64,000 bases of DNA from Bacillus paralicheniformis (GCF_001042485.2 NZ_LBMN02000006.1:33915-97914), one strand, 5' to 3'; shown: positions 54,789 through 63,825, numbered from the stretch's first letter. Made by a program: numbers and translations. Notes: a model not told the origin generated them from the sequence alone.

Positions 54789-54983
54789 TATCATTCCCTT
54801 CTTTCAGCTGACCCTTCAAATCCAATAGCTTGATTTAGGTAATGATCTTTATCTCTTTTCTATTGAAAAAATCTGGGTTTTCCGTTTTCCCAATTCTTAT
54901 TTTTATTAGCTTAGACGCAAATAAATGGGTTTAAACAGTATTATATTCAACACTCATGCGCATATTAACCGACAGATCCCAAC

Positions 54984-56162
54984 TTAATTTTTGTTCTCGG
55001 CAACATCTCCATACACATCCAGCAACTTGCCGGCATTTTTAAAGGCGTCATAATCATCGTGCACCGTTTGATACAGCTCTTCAGCGATGTCTTCTTGCCA
55101 ATTCGCGCCTTCCAAATAACCTTTGACAGCTTCTGTTATGCTGGAAGCCGAGCGCGGCTTAATCAGCAGATGTTCGTGTTTTCCGAATAAAGACGGAACC
55201 CCTCCGACCGCCGTACAAAGCACCGGAACCTTGAGGGCGAGCGCTTCAATGACGACAGTCGGCATCCCCTCAGAATACGAAGGAAGCGCAAACAGATCTG
55301 ATGCAGCCAGATATTCTGATATCTCATGGTTTGCGACCTGCCCCGTCAATATCGCTTTTTCACCGGCGGTTTGACGAATGTGCTGCTTCTCCGGTCCGTC
55401 GCCGATGAACACAGCTCTGTAGCTGTCATCAAGCTGCTTGACCGCTTCCGCCAGCTCGGCTACTCCTTTTCCTTTCACCAAGCGGCCGACGAACGTCAGC
55501 AATTTTTTGTCTTTCGGCAGGCCGAATTTCTCCCTCAATTCAAATGTTGAAGCGGAGGGTTTTTGAAACCGGTCCAGGTTGACGCCGATAGGAAGAACCG
55601 AGCATTCAGCACCGGTCATTTCTTTTGTTTTGGCTTTCAGCTCATCGCTGACAGCCAGAACTTTTGCCGCGGAATGCACAGCTGTTTCAAATGCTCGAAA
55701 TGCACCTTTGCTGTAATGGGGATAAATATTGACATCGCTTCCGTGCAAAGTCAGAACATAAGGAACTTTCAGCCTCTGTGAAACAACGGCAGCGGCACCC
55801 CCGGATGGCATCGCGAAATGGGCATGGATAAGATCCGGCGCAAGCCCGTGCTTCTCGATCGTCCTCAATACAGACTTTGCAATCCGGCGATGCGGCTGTG
55901 CCCATTTTAGCTGTCCAGGCAGAGCCGTATACGGCGGTCTGTAGACCGGGATGCCTTTTCTTTCTTCATATTCCGGGACTGTTCGTGCTTGACGGTATTT
56001 TTTTTTCAGCAGCCTGAGGGGAGCAGGGTTCACAGGTGATGGACATATGACCGCCACATCAACGCCCTGCATCTGCAGCGCCTGAACCTGTGTTTCATGA
56101 AAAACGCCTTCTCCCGGTTTTTGACTGCTTGGATAAACACTGGTAATCCAAAGAACCTTCAA
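54984..56162 (-). CDS. tuaC: TuaC, GT4 family glycosyltransferase
   Basis: A 392-residue GT-B enzyme: KVLWITSVYPSSQKPGEGVF at the start, THGSDVN-like LTLHGSDVN, and the C-terminal GT4 motif (FALPSYSEGMPTVVIEALAL) with the catalytic Glu pair. It extends the lipid-linked teichuronic acid unit. TTG start with GAAAGGGCG upstream. Confidence 0.92.
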   Translation of the reverse strand: MKVLWITSVYPSSQKPGEGVFHETQVQALQMQGVDVAVICPSPVNPAPLRLLKKKYRQARTVPEYEERKGIPVYRPPYTALPGQLKWAQPHRRIAKSVLRTIEKHGLAPDLIHAHFAMPSGGAAAVVSQRLKVPYVLTLHGSDVNIYPHYSKGAFRAFETAVHSAAKVLAVSDELKAKTKEMTGAECSVLPIGVNLDRFQKPSASTFELREKFGLPKDKKLLTFVGRLVKGKGVAELAEAVKQLDDSYRAVFIGDGPEKQHIRQTAGEKAILTGQVANHEISEYLAASDLFALPSYSEGMPTVVIEALALKVPVLCTAVGGVPSLFGKHEHLLIKPRSASSITEAVKGYLEGANWQEDIAEELYQTVHDDYDAFKNAGKLLDVYGDVAENKN

Positions 56163-56184
56163 TGATGAAACGCCCTTTCTGCTG

Positions 56185-57624
56185 TCATCTTCCTAATTGG
56201 ATCTTCATAGCCCGCCGATAAAATTTACTGACCAGAAAACCGTAAAAAATTCCGCTGATTCCGACGGAAACTGCCAGCTGAAGCATGGCGCCGTGAAGCA
56301 GATGTCTGCTGCCGACGCTCAAGACAAGAGCCAGCAATGCCATGAGCAGTGTCAAGGCCAGCGGTTTTCCAACGGTTCTGAAATATTCGCCCATCTTCAG
56401 CTGGATGACATATTTGAGCAGCCATCTGCCGATAAAGAAATTGATCAGGCTGATCGCTGCATAGGTCCAGGCGGTGATCGTCAAATCATTCGTTAATACC
56501 GCCGCATAAAGAGACAGCCCGTAAAGGAGCATGATCCCGCTGTCCCAATAAAATGCCAGGTCTGCTCTCCCCTTCGCCAGCAAAACCGATCCGTTCGGAT
56601 TCATCAAAACCCTGAGCAGCCCGACAATCGCGAGGATATTCAGAACCGGTACGGCCTGCAGCCATTTTTCTCCGAAGACGACTTCAATAAATAAATCTGA
56701 AACGGTCATCAGTCCGATCAGAAGCGGGAATGAAATCAGCGAGAGAAGCTTTGTCATATTTAAAAAGCCTTCGCGCAGCGTTTGATTGTTCCCTTGATTC
56801 TTTGAGAAGACGGGAAACGCTACCCGTGTCACGATCGGATTGATTTTTAATACGGGAATCGTAATAATTTGATACGCCAGGTTATAGATTCCCAATGCTT
56901 CCGCACCGAGAAACCGTCCGATCAAAATCATGTCGATATTGGCGCCAAGCCTGTTTACAAGCCTTGAAGCGAGCTGAAACGCGCCGAACGAGAAAAATTC
57001 TTTCACTTCCCCCAACGCAAAGACGAGAGATGGACGCCATTTTTTTAAATATACAGCAAAAAACATGATGCCTTTAACCGAATTAAGAAAAACTTGTGAC
57101 AATGCATAGGCCACAATCGGATCCATCAGAAAAACCAAAACGAGCAGGAGCACAAATGACAAAACGGTGACACCCGCTTCTATTTTGCTCAGCACATTAA
57201 ACTTCAGATCTTTTTGCAGCATATATTGATACTGCTGGCCGACCGGGGCGATCAAAAACATGACGGCCAAAATCCGCACAAGAAAAACCAGTTCGTCCCG
57301 CTGATAAAAGTCTGCGATGAACGGACTCAGGAAAAAGAGGCCGATAAACAAAAGGATGCCCGTTAGGATATTCAGCCAATATAAGGTCGATAATTGGCGT
57401 TCACTGATGTTCTCCTTTTGAATTAAAGCGGCCCCGAATCCCATATCGAGTACAATTTGTGTAAAAATCGTTACGGTGGTCAGCATTCCGACCAAACCGA
57501 ATTCGGCAATTGTCATGATATTGCCGAGCAGTGCAAACTGTATAATTTGAATGACCGTGACGATCAAAGTTGAAACACTTGTCCATTTTGCACCGCTTAA
57601 TATTTGTTTCGTAATGGTAGACAT
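56185..57624 (-). CDS. tuaB: TuaB, Wzx-like polysaccharide flippase
   Basis: A 479-residue protein with about fourteen membrane helices, of the PST/Wzx exporter family (GAKWTSVSTLIVTVIQIIQF; GAALIQKENISERQLSTLYW; FQLASRLVNRLGANIDMILI). It probably flips the lipid-linked repeat unit to the outside for polymerisation by TuaE. ATG start with AGGAAT upstream, 23 nt after tuaA. Confidence 0.93.
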   Translation of the reverse strand: MSTITKQILSGAKWTSVSTLIVTVIQIIQFALLGNIMTIAEFGLVGMLTTVTIFTQIVLDMGFGAALIQKENISERQLSTLYWLNILTGILLFIGLFFLSPFIADFYQRDELVFLVRILAVMFLIAPVGQQYQYMLQKDLKFNVLSKIEAGVTVLSFVLLLVLVFLMDPIVAYALSQVFLNSVKGIMFFAVYLKKWRPSLVFALGEVKEFFSFGAFQLASRLVNRLGANIDMILIGRFLGAEALGIYNLAYQIITIPVLKINPIVTRVAFPVFSKNQGNNQTLREGFLNMTKLLSLISFPLLIGLMTVSDLFIEVVFGEKWLQAVPVLNILAIVGLLRVLMNPNGSVLLAKGRADLAFYWDSGIMLLYGLSLYAAVLTNDLTITAWTYAAISLINFFIGRWLLKYVIQLKMGEYFRTVGKPLALTLLMALLALVLSVGSRHLLHGAMLQLAVSVGISGIFYGFLVSKFYRRAMKIQLGR

Positions 57625-57647
57625 AGCATATTCCTAACTTCCTCGTA

Positions 57648-58307
57648 TTATCTGGCTCCTTCGCCGGTTAATACTACTTTAATCGTTTTCAGCATAACCT
57701 TCAAATCGAGAAGAAACGTTAAATTCCGAATGTAATACAGATCGTGCACCAATTTTTCTCTCGGACCGATATCATAGCCTCCGTTTACCTGTGCAAGTCC
57801 CGTTAACCCAGGCTTAACAATTAAGCGGTTTTTAAATCCCGGAATTTCATGGTGAAACTGAGCGGTAAACATCGGTCTTTCAGGCCTTGGTCCCACAAGG
57901 CTCATATCTCCGGCCAGAACATTGATCAACTGCGGAAGTTCATCGATTCTTGTTCTTCTTATAAAAGACCCGACTGCAGTGATGCGCGGATCATCCTTCT
58001 GCGCCCATTTCGCACCGGATTTTTCTGCGTCAATTCTCATAGAACGCAGCTTGATCACCTTAAAATGCTTTCCGTCTTTTCCGACGCGTTCCTGCCGGTA
58101 TAACGGAGAACCCGGTGTTTCGATACAGATTAATATACAAAACAGCAGGATAAACGGCAGTGTAAGAGCGAGCCCAATCAAGGAAAGGACGATATCCATT
58201 ATCCGCTTCATATATAAATAACGTACTGCTTTTTTTGATAGAGCACAGGAATAAGTTTGCTGGCTTGAATATTCATTGTACATTCTTAAACTTTTGTCGA
58301 TACTCAC
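57648..58307 (-). CDS. tuaA: TuaA, undecaprenyl-phosphate sugar phosphotransferase
   Basis: A 219-residue membrane-linked initiating transferase of the WcaJ/PglC type. One hydrophobic helix (IMDIVLSLIGLALTLPFILLF) is followed by the catalytic block KLRSMRIDAEKSGAKWAQKD, RTRIDELPQL, GDMSLVGPRPERP and KPGLTGLAQVNG. It loads the first sugar phosphate onto the lipid carrier. Start GTG 58307 has GAGGTGT upstream; the ATG six bases earlier is too close to it. First gene of the operon, with PHO boxes before it. Confidence 0.93.
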   Translation of the reverse strand: MSIDKSLRMYNEYSSQQTYSCALSKKAVRYLYMKRIMDIVLSLIGLALTLPFILLFCILICIETPGSPLYRQERVGKDGKHFKVIKLRSMRIDAEKSGAKWAQKDDPRITAVGSFIRRTRIDELPQLINVLAGDMSLVGPRPERPMFTAQFHHEIPGFKNRLIVKPGLTGLAQVNGGYDIGPREKLVHDLYYIRNLTFLLDLKVMLKTIKVVLTGEGAR

Positions 58308-58351
58308 TAGCATACACCTCGATTAGTATGTTACTGTTTGATCTATTCGTC

Positions 58352-58404
58352 AGTGTAGCATACGAACGTAAACACAATGTAAAGGAGTTATTAAAATTAG
58401 TAAA
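58352..58404 (-). promoter_or_regulatory. PhoP-dependent promoter of the tua operon with four PHO boxes
   Basis: Reverse strand hexamers TTTACT (58399-58404), TTAATA (58389-58394), TTTACA (58378-58383) and TTTACG (58367-58372) are spaced by 4, 5 and 5 nt, matching the TT(A/T)ACA repeat of PhoP sites. A -10-like TACACT (58352-58357) follows, without a separate -35. tuaA is a known PhoP target in B. subtilis. Confidence 0.8.
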
Positions 58405-58438
58405 TTCATTGATTTTATGTTAAAAATGCACCGCCTCC

Positions 58439-58489
58439 GTTTTGTCTTTAATTCAACAAAAATATCATACTATATTATAAAGACAAAAC
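58439..58489. repeat. 11-bp perfect inverted repeat upstream of tuaA
   Basis: GTTTTGTCTTT (58439-58449) and AAAGACAAAAC (58479-58489) flank an AT-rich stretch with TATAAT-like sequence. It lies between lytC and the tua promoter and may be an operator or a weak terminator for lytC. Confidence 0.5.
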
Positions 58490-58535
58490 AAAGGCAGCAT
58501 AGGCAATTTTTCCGAAAAACGAATTTCTTTATATT

Positions 58536-60023
58536 TTAATAGTAAGCAACAATTCCGTCATAAATCGCTTTAGCGCCTTTTTCTTTGTAAGTCGAGCTTT
58601 TCAATTTTGTCGCATCGCTTACATTGCTGATAAACGCAAGTTCAACAAGGCTGCTTGGCATTTTTGATTCCCTGATGACATGGAAGTTGCCGATTTTTAC
58701 ACCGCGGTTTTTCGTATTCAATGCAACATAGAGACGGTTTTGAATCTCGGTTGCCAGCCTTTTGCTGTTGGCAGATTCATATGTTGTATAATAGTAGGTT
58801 TCTGTTCCGGAAGCAGCAGGCGTTGCCGAGTTTGCATGAATGCTGACAAACAAATCCGCATGATTTGACTGCGCTTTTGACACGCGCTGTGCGAGCGTCA
58901 GATAAGTGTCGTTCGTTCTCGCCATAATTGGCAGAGCACCGCCGTTTGATAGTTTCGTATTAATTAATTTTGCGACATCAAGGTTCACTTTTTTCTCATA
59001 TAAACCGTTGCCGACAGCACCGCTGTCTGTACCTCCGTGCCCTGCATCAATGAAGATTTTTTTGCCGACGATCGGATTCTTCAGCTGTGACACGACATTG
59101 GATTGAAGAGACACCGTTCCGCCGAGCACGGTAAACGTCGTCATGTTTTTAGACCCGATTACTTCTCTTGTCGGTGTCGGCAAAGATGATGCATTCGTGA
59201 ACATCATCGGACGGTTTTGTTTAGCCGCCAGAACAGATCCTGTTAATCCGTCGGCATACGCATAGCCGTTGCTTATAATTGCACTCTTGGCAGAAGAATA
59301 GTATTTCTTGACGACATTAGCCGCGACTTCATAGCGGTTGCTACCGCCGATCCGCGTCGGAGAAGCAAGCTGTTTGTATACGCTGCTGGAGATGCTGACC
59401 TCACCACCTACGACAATGGTTGATGTTGTTCCTTTGCTCTTCATCGCATTTTTTGTCGCTGTCGGTATCGAATTGGAAGATGTTAAGAGGATCGGGATGC
59501 CGTTTCTCGCGGCATATGCGCCGATCGCAAGGCTGTCGGCATACGCCGTTCCGTTTGCGATGACAGCTTTTGAATTTTTCGGCAGCTTATTCGCAATATT
59601 TGCCGCTACCTCGTAGCGATTTGCACCGCCGATGCGTTCGACAGATGACACACCAAGTTTTTTAATCTCGCTTACGACGCCGTTTTGAATGCTGACGGTT
59701 CCGCCGATTACGATCACTTTGCTAGGTTTTAACTGACTGATTCGATTTTTAGTGGCTGTTGGCAATTTGGACGCTTCTGTTAATAGGACAGGCGCGTTGT
59801 TTCGATAAGCAAATGGAGTCGCTGAAAGGACGTCCGCATATGCCTTTCCATTTGCAACAATGACAGTGCTTGCACTAGTCCATCCCTGTTTGGAAACATT
59901 CACCGCGACATCATAGCGGTTTGCACCGTCTAATCTTGTGACAGAGTTGGCTGCAAATACATTAGGTATAAACAAAAAGAACCCTAACAACAACATAGGT
60001 ACAGCTTTAAGAAAAACCCTCAA
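58536..60023 (-). CDS. lytC: LytC (CwlB), N-acetylmuramoyl-L-alanine amidase
   Basis: A 495-residue secreted autolysin. Signal peptide (FLKAVPMLLLGFFLFIPNVFA), three CWB2 wall-binding repeats (each with the ...RIGGANRYEVA... and ...VIANG.AYAD... pattern) to about 320, then a zinc amidase_3 domain: FIDAGHGGTDSG, the catalytic Glu in YEKKVNLD, SIHANS and SLVELAFISN. It cuts the glycan-peptide bond and affects cell separation and motility. TTG 60023 has GGAGGTTA upstream; the TTG at 60038 precedes that site. Last gene of lytABC. Confidence 0.95.
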   Translation of the reverse strand: MRVFLKAVPMLLLGFFLFIPNVFAANSVTRLDGANRYDVAVNVSKQGWTSASTVIVANGKAYADVLSATPFAYRNNAPVLLTEASKLPTATKNRISQLKPSKVIVIGGTVSIQNGVVSEIKKLGVSSVERIGGANRYEVAANIANKLPKNSKAVIANGTAYADSLAIGAYAARNGIPILLTSSNSIPTATKNAMKSKGTTSTIVVGGEVSISSSVYKQLASPTRIGGSNRYEVAANVVKKYYSSAKSAIISNGYAYADGLTGSVLAAKQNRPMMFTNASSLPTPTREVIGSKNMTTFTVLGGTVSLQSNVVSQLKNPIVGKKIFIDAGHGGTDSGAVGNGLYEKKVNLDVAKLINTKLSNGGALPIMARTNDTYLTLAQRVSKAQSNHADLFVSIHANSATPAASGTETYYYTTYESANSKRLATEIQNRLYVALNTKNRGVKIGNFHVIRESKMPSSLVELAFISNVSDATKLKSSTYKEKGAKAIYDGIVAYY

Positions 60024-60069
60024 AAAAATAACCTCCAAAAATGTAAATGTTATGTTTTCCTCTGAACAT

Positions 60070-60099
60070 GAACAGAGGAGGCACTGCTGCCTCCTGTTC
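60070..60099 (-). terminator. Hairpin between lytB and lytC
   Basis: GAACAG.GAGGCA...TGCCTC.CTGTTC-type inverted repeat just after lytB, without a T run; it may reduce or process reading into lytC. Confidence 0.4.
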
Positions 60100-60107
60100 T
60101 AACTCTA

Positions 60108-62252
60108 TTAATAGCTTGATAGAGTCGTATTTGGATAATAGAAACTTAAGATTTTCTTGTAATCGTGCCCGGCAGCAGCTCTGGCATTTGCTCCGTACTG
60201 ACTCATGCCGATGCCGTGGCCGAATCCTTTACCGCTGAGACTAAAAGCGTTCGTATGGTTGGATACAGAAGCATACGTGCTCTTCATATTCATGCCGCCC
60301 AGCATCGATCTTAATTGAGTCGTCGTCACGGAAATCGTCGCTGTTTTTTCCGAGAGACTTCCGTTTGACAGAACATAGCCGTTTGGTTTTTCTTTGACAA
60401 AGTAAGAAAACTTCACCTCTGCTGTTTTCGGCCGCTGACCGGCAGTTTTCGCGCTGCTCAGGGTCAGGCTTGAGATTTTCGTGATCTTAATGGATTCTGC
60501 ACTAGGATATTTATTGGTAATAAACCAGCTTTTCAGTCCCGATAAATAGGCGGAATTCGTTTCGTTAGTCGTATTCCACCATGTGCCAGGGCTCTTTAGG
60601 TTTAAGCCGCTGGTATTGATCTGCGTTTTATTCAAAGACATCGACCAGCTGTTTTTCCGGTCATATGTATCCGCTTTGGCGATTAAATATGGAACATTGC
60701 CGCCCCATACCTCTGCGCTTGCTTCCGTATATCCCCCGTTGCTTGATGAGTAAACGGCCGAAATTAAATTGCCGTTATGTTTTAAAACTTGTCCTTTTGT
60801 GGCATTTACAACGCTGGATGTCTTCGAATTCCAGTCGTATCCGCCGTAAACCTGAAACGCTTGTGTGTCGGCCACTACTTTTCCTGCGGAACCGACCGAA
60901 TATGTTCTCGCCGCCACCGCTTGGGCTTTTAACGCTTCCGTCTGCCAGCTTGCCGGCATTTCGTGCGGCACAACACCTTTTAAATAATCTTCGAACGGAA
61001 TGTTTTCGTTTATCGGACGAACATATTTGTTTGATTCAATCGTAAACTTCATTTTGCCCAGATAAGGCCTTCCGTTGATACTGATGGAATTTGACGTCGA
61101 ATATTTTTTAGGTGATGCCGTAAACGACGTCCCAAGCGTTTTGACAGCTTTATTATTTTTATAGAGCACAAGCTTTCCGCTCGATAGTTTAACAGAATAT
61201 CCGTCTCCGGTAAGCATATCTGCCAGACTATTTTTCAATGAATCCGTGATCGAGGTGGTCCCTCCAAGCAAAGCAAAAGATTGTGTTCCTTTTTTCGCGA
61301 CTACATCTGCAACAGGAGTCGGCAGGCTGCCCGCTTGGACAAGCAGCAAAGGATGCTTTTGTTTGGCTGCAAGGACGGAACCGGCCAGCGCATCCGCAAA
61401 AGTTGTTCCGTTAGACATGAAAACCTTTGATGCGTTCATGTTAAGCGTGTTGACAATATTCGCCGACACTTCGTATCTGTTCGCTCCGCCGATGCGGGTA
61501 ACAGCCGCTTTTTTCTTTAATGTGTTTTCAACACCTGTGCTGACACTCACCGGACCGCCGACGATCGTAACCTTGCTCGGAATATTGTAATCGCTTCGGA
61601 TCGTATTATTCCCTGAGAGCAGTATCGGATAACCGTTCATTGCCGCATAAGGCGCGATCGACAGCGCGTCGGAGAAGACTTGACCGGTGGCAACAATCGC
61701 CTGGTTGTAAGACCCCATCCGGCTCGCGATGTTTTTGGAGACATCATAGCGGTTGGCGCCGCCGATGCGGTTAATTGCCCCATACTTTTTCAGCGTGTTT
61801 TCAACATTTTTGGAAACGCTCGTTGTTCCCCCGATAATTAAGATATTATCAGGCTTCATCTTGGCAATTTGAGTTTCGGTTTTCGCCGTGAGCGTACCCG
61901 CATCCGTTAATAGAATCGGCGCATCGTACTTCTTTGCAAGCGGAGTTGCTGAAAGTGCGTCCGCAAAAGCGTCCCGGTTGACAATCACGACAGTGCTCGG
62001 GTTCGTCCATCCGACAGATGCGACATTGTTTGCCACATCGAAGCGGGTCGCCCCGCCGTACCGCTCTGTCGCGGCGATTCCCGAGCCCGGAATTTCGTAT
62101 GCGCCGGTAATGCTGACATCAACGCTTGATTTATTGCCTAAATAATTGCTTAACTTTACCGAAATGGTTTTGTCGGCAGCCTGGGCAGATTGCGTAAACA
62201 TCAGAGCTGCAGCAGTTACTGACGACAGAAGCAGAAGCTTCATCTTTTTCAA
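60108..62252 (-). CDS. lytB: LytB, SpoIID-family modifier of the LytC amidase
   Basis: A 714-residue secreted protein. Signal peptide (LLLLSSVTAAALMFTQSAQA), a short N-terminal stretch (KTISVKLSNYLGNKS), three CWB2 repeats (about 60-350, RYGGATRFDVA, RIGGANRYDVS, RIGGANRYEVS), and a C-terminal SpoIID/LytB domain (GVVPHEMPASW, AQAVAARTYS, GFGHGIGMSQYGANARA). It enhances and localises LytC activity. ATG start, second gene of lytABC. Confidence 0.94.
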   Translation of the reverse strand: MKKMKLLLLSSVTAAALMFTQSAQAADKTISVKLSNYLGNKSSVDVSITGAYEIPGSGIAATERYGGATRFDVANNVASVGWTNPSTVVIVNRDAFADALSATPLAKKYDAPILLTDAGTLTAKTETQIAKMKPDNILIIGGTTSVSKNVENTLKKYGAINRIGGANRYDVSKNIASRMGSYNQAIVATGQVFSDALSIAPYAAMNGYPILLSGNNTIRSDYNIPSKVTIVGGPVSVSTGVENTLKKKAAVTRIGGANRYEVSANIVNTLNMNASKVFMSNGTTFADALAGSVLAAKQKHPLLLVQAGSLPTPVADVVAKKGTQSFALLGGTTSITDSLKNSLADMLTGDGYSVKLSSGKLVLYKNNKAVKTLGTSFTASPKKYSTSNSISINGRPYLGKMKFTIESNKYVRPINENIPFEDYLKGVVPHEMPASWQTEALKAQAVAARTYSVGSAGKVVADTQAFQVYGGYDWNSKTSSVVNATKGQVLKHNGNLISAVYSSSNGGYTEASAEVWGGNVPYLIAKADTYDRKNSWSMSLNKTQINTSGLNLKSPGTWWNTTNETNSAYLSGLKSWFITNKYPSAESIKITKISSLTLSSAKTAGQRPKTAEVKFSYFVKEKPNGYVLSNGSLSEKTATISVTTTQLRSMLGGMNMKSTYASVSNHTNAFSLSGKGFGHGIGMSQYGANARAAAGHDYKKILSFYYPNTTLSSY

Positions 62253-62281
62253 AACGTTATGAACCCCCTTGATTCAGCTAT

Positions 62282-62602
62282 TTATTTTGTTTCGATGCTT
62301 TTCAGCTCCAAAACGCCATTTTCGCCTTTTGTATATTGGACTTCGACTTTTTTGCCTTCTTCAATGGAATTGACTTTGTCTTGAAGATCTTCACCGACTT
62401 GAAGCGTTGTTTCTTTGCCATCGATGTTCACCGCTATTGTGTGGCTGTCAGCCAACCCTGCAAATGAACCTTCTTTAGTTATGGTTTCTTCAGATGCCGC
62501 ATTTTTATTGTCTGAGCTTGACTTGTCCTCCGATTGGCCCGAAGTGCCGCAGGCTGACAACAAAAGCAGCATTGATAATGTTAGAACTATGAGTTTTTTC
62601 AT
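62282..62602 (-). CDS. lytA: LytA, lipoprotein of the lytABC operon
   Basis: A 106-residue lipoprotein: signal LIVLTLSMLLLLSAC with lipobox Cys near 20, a Ser/Asp-rich linker, and one small beta domain (GSFAGLADSHTIAVNIDGKE). It probably helps secretion or anchoring of LytB and LytC. ATG 62602 follows AGAGGTGAAG; the in-frame extension to 62638 is not supported. First gene behind a sigma D promoter. Confidence 0.92.
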   Translation of the reverse strand: MKKLIVLTLSMLLLLSACGTSGQSEDKSSSDNKNAASEETITKEGSFAGLADSHTIAVNIDGKETTLQVGEDLQDKVNSIEEGKKVEVQYTKGENGVLELKSIETK

Positions 62603-62621
62603 CTTCTTCACCTCTCCCTTT

Positions 62622-62649
62622 TTATCGACAAATTCCAACAGATTCTTTA
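62622..62649 (-). promoter_or_regulatory. Sigma D promoter of lytABC
   Basis: Reverse strand TAAA (62646-62649), 16 nt, GTCGATAA (62622-62629), one base off the -10 consensus. A TATAAT (62650-62655) nearby may be a sigma A -10. Confidence 0.8.
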
Positions 62650-62686
62650 ATTATAGCGAAAAATTTTGCAGATTGATTGGTTTTTT

Positions 62687-62714
62687 TGAAACATTTTTCT
62701 AATGATTTCGTCTA
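62687..62714 (+). promoter_or_regulatory. SigX (ECF)-type promoter of lytR
   Basis: TGAAAC (62687-62692), 16 nt, CGTCTA (62709-62714). CGTCT favours SigX over SigW; lytR is a known SigX gene in B. subtilis. Confidence 0.8.
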
Positions 62715-62740
62715 TCCAAAAGGACACATATAAGTTTTTG

Positions 62741-62769
62741 TTGTTTTCGAATTGTGAGAAACTTATAAT
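62741..62769 (+). promoter_or_regulatory. Sigma A promoter of lytR
   Basis: TTGTTT (62741-62746), 17 nt, TATAAT (62764-62769), about 30 nt before the lytR start. Confidence 0.75.
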
Positions 62770-62800
62770 CAAAGTAGACTATATAAAAGGTGAGGGCTAT

Positions 62801-63715
62801 ATGAGAGCTGAAAAGAGAAAGAAAAAAATTCTATATACCATTATCGCTTTGCTTGGAATTTTTGTCCTCTGCACAGGCAGTTATGCCTATTATTTATGGC
62901 ATAAAGCGGCATCTACTGTGGCGAGTATTCATGAAAATATTAACAAGTCAAAAAAACGCGATTCAGAAGTTGATATTGATAACCATGACCCGTTTTCCGT
63001 GCTTCTCATGGGTGTCGATGAACGGGACGGTGATAAGGGGCGCGCAGACTCCCTCATTTATATGACGGTGAATCCGAAAACGAAAACGACTGAAATGGTC
63101 AGCATCCCGCGGGATACGTATACTGAAATTATCGGTAAAGGCAAATTGGATAAAATCAACCATTCATACGCATTCGGCGGTGTTCAAATGACGGTTGACA
63201 CGGTTGAGAACTTTCTCGACGTTCCAGTCGATTATTTTGTTAAAGTGAACATGGAAAGTTTCAGGGATGTCGTAGATACGCTTGGCGGCATTACCGTGAA
63301 CAGTACGTTCGCTTTCAAATATGACGGCTATTCATTCGGCAAAGGCGAGATTACGCTGAATGGAAAAGAAGCGCTCGCTTATACGAGAATGAGGAAAGAG
63401 GACCCGAACGGCGATTTCGGGCGCCAGAACAGACAGCGTCAGGTTATCGAAGGAATCATTAATAAAGGCGCCAATATATCATCCATTACGAAATTCGGAG
63501 ATATGTTCAAAGTAATCGAAAACAACGTTAAAACGAATCTCACGTTTGACGATATGTGGGATATTCAATCCGGCTATAAGGAAGCCCGCTCAAAAGTCAT
63601 TCAGCATGAGCTGAAAGGCGACGGCACAAAAATCAACGGAATCTATTATTACAAAGCCGATGAAAGTTCCCTGTCCGACATTACCGCCGAATTGAAAGAA
63701 AGCCTTAATAAATAA
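62801..63715 (+). CDS. lytR: LytR (TagU), LCP-family wall polymer ligase
   Basis: A 304-residue membrane-anchored LCP protein: basic start (RAEKRKKK), one helix (ILYTIIALLGIFVLCTGSYAYYLW), then the extracellular domain with LLMGVDERDGDKGRADSL, SIPRDTYTE, KINHSYAFGG and YTRMRKEDPNGDFGRQNRQR. It joins anionic polymers to peptidoglycan, with TagV in this window as a relative; older work described it as attenuating lytABC. ATG 62801 with AAAGGTGAGG upstream; the in-frame extension to 62702 lacks a site. Dual promoters precede it and an IS follows closely. Confidence 0.95.
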   Translation: MRAEKRKKKILYTIIALLGIFVLCTGSYAYYLWHKAASTVASIHENINKSKKRDSEVDIDNHDPFSVLLMGVDERDGDKGRADSLIYMTVNPKTKTTEMVSIPRDTYTEIIGKGKLDKINHSYAFGGVQMTVDTVENFLDVPVDYFVKVNMESFRDVVDTLGGITVNSTFAFKYDGYSFGKGEITLNGKEALAYTRMRKEDPNGDFGRQNRQRQVIEGIINKGANISSITKFGDMFKVIENNVKTNLTFDDMWDIQSGYKEARSKVIQHELKGDGTKINGIYYYKADESSLSDITAELKESLNK

Positions 63716-63758
63716 AAAAGCTTCCTGAAAGGGACTGACCCCATAAGACGAGACAAAT

Positions 63759-63823
63759 AAAAAACACCTTCAAGTTTGAAAACGGATAGTTGTTATCCGA
63801 AATAAGACGTGGAGGTGTTTTTT
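63759..63823 (+). promoter_or_regulatory. Hairpin burying the transposase ribosome binding site
   Basis: AAAAAACACCTTC (63759-63771) can pair with GGAGGTGTTTTTT (63811-63823), 13 pairs including one G-T, with an inner CGGATA/TATCCG stem (63783-63799). The paired GGAGG is the OrfA ribosome binding site, and the T run gives it terminator character as well. Confidence 0.75.
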
Positions 63824-63825
63824 CT

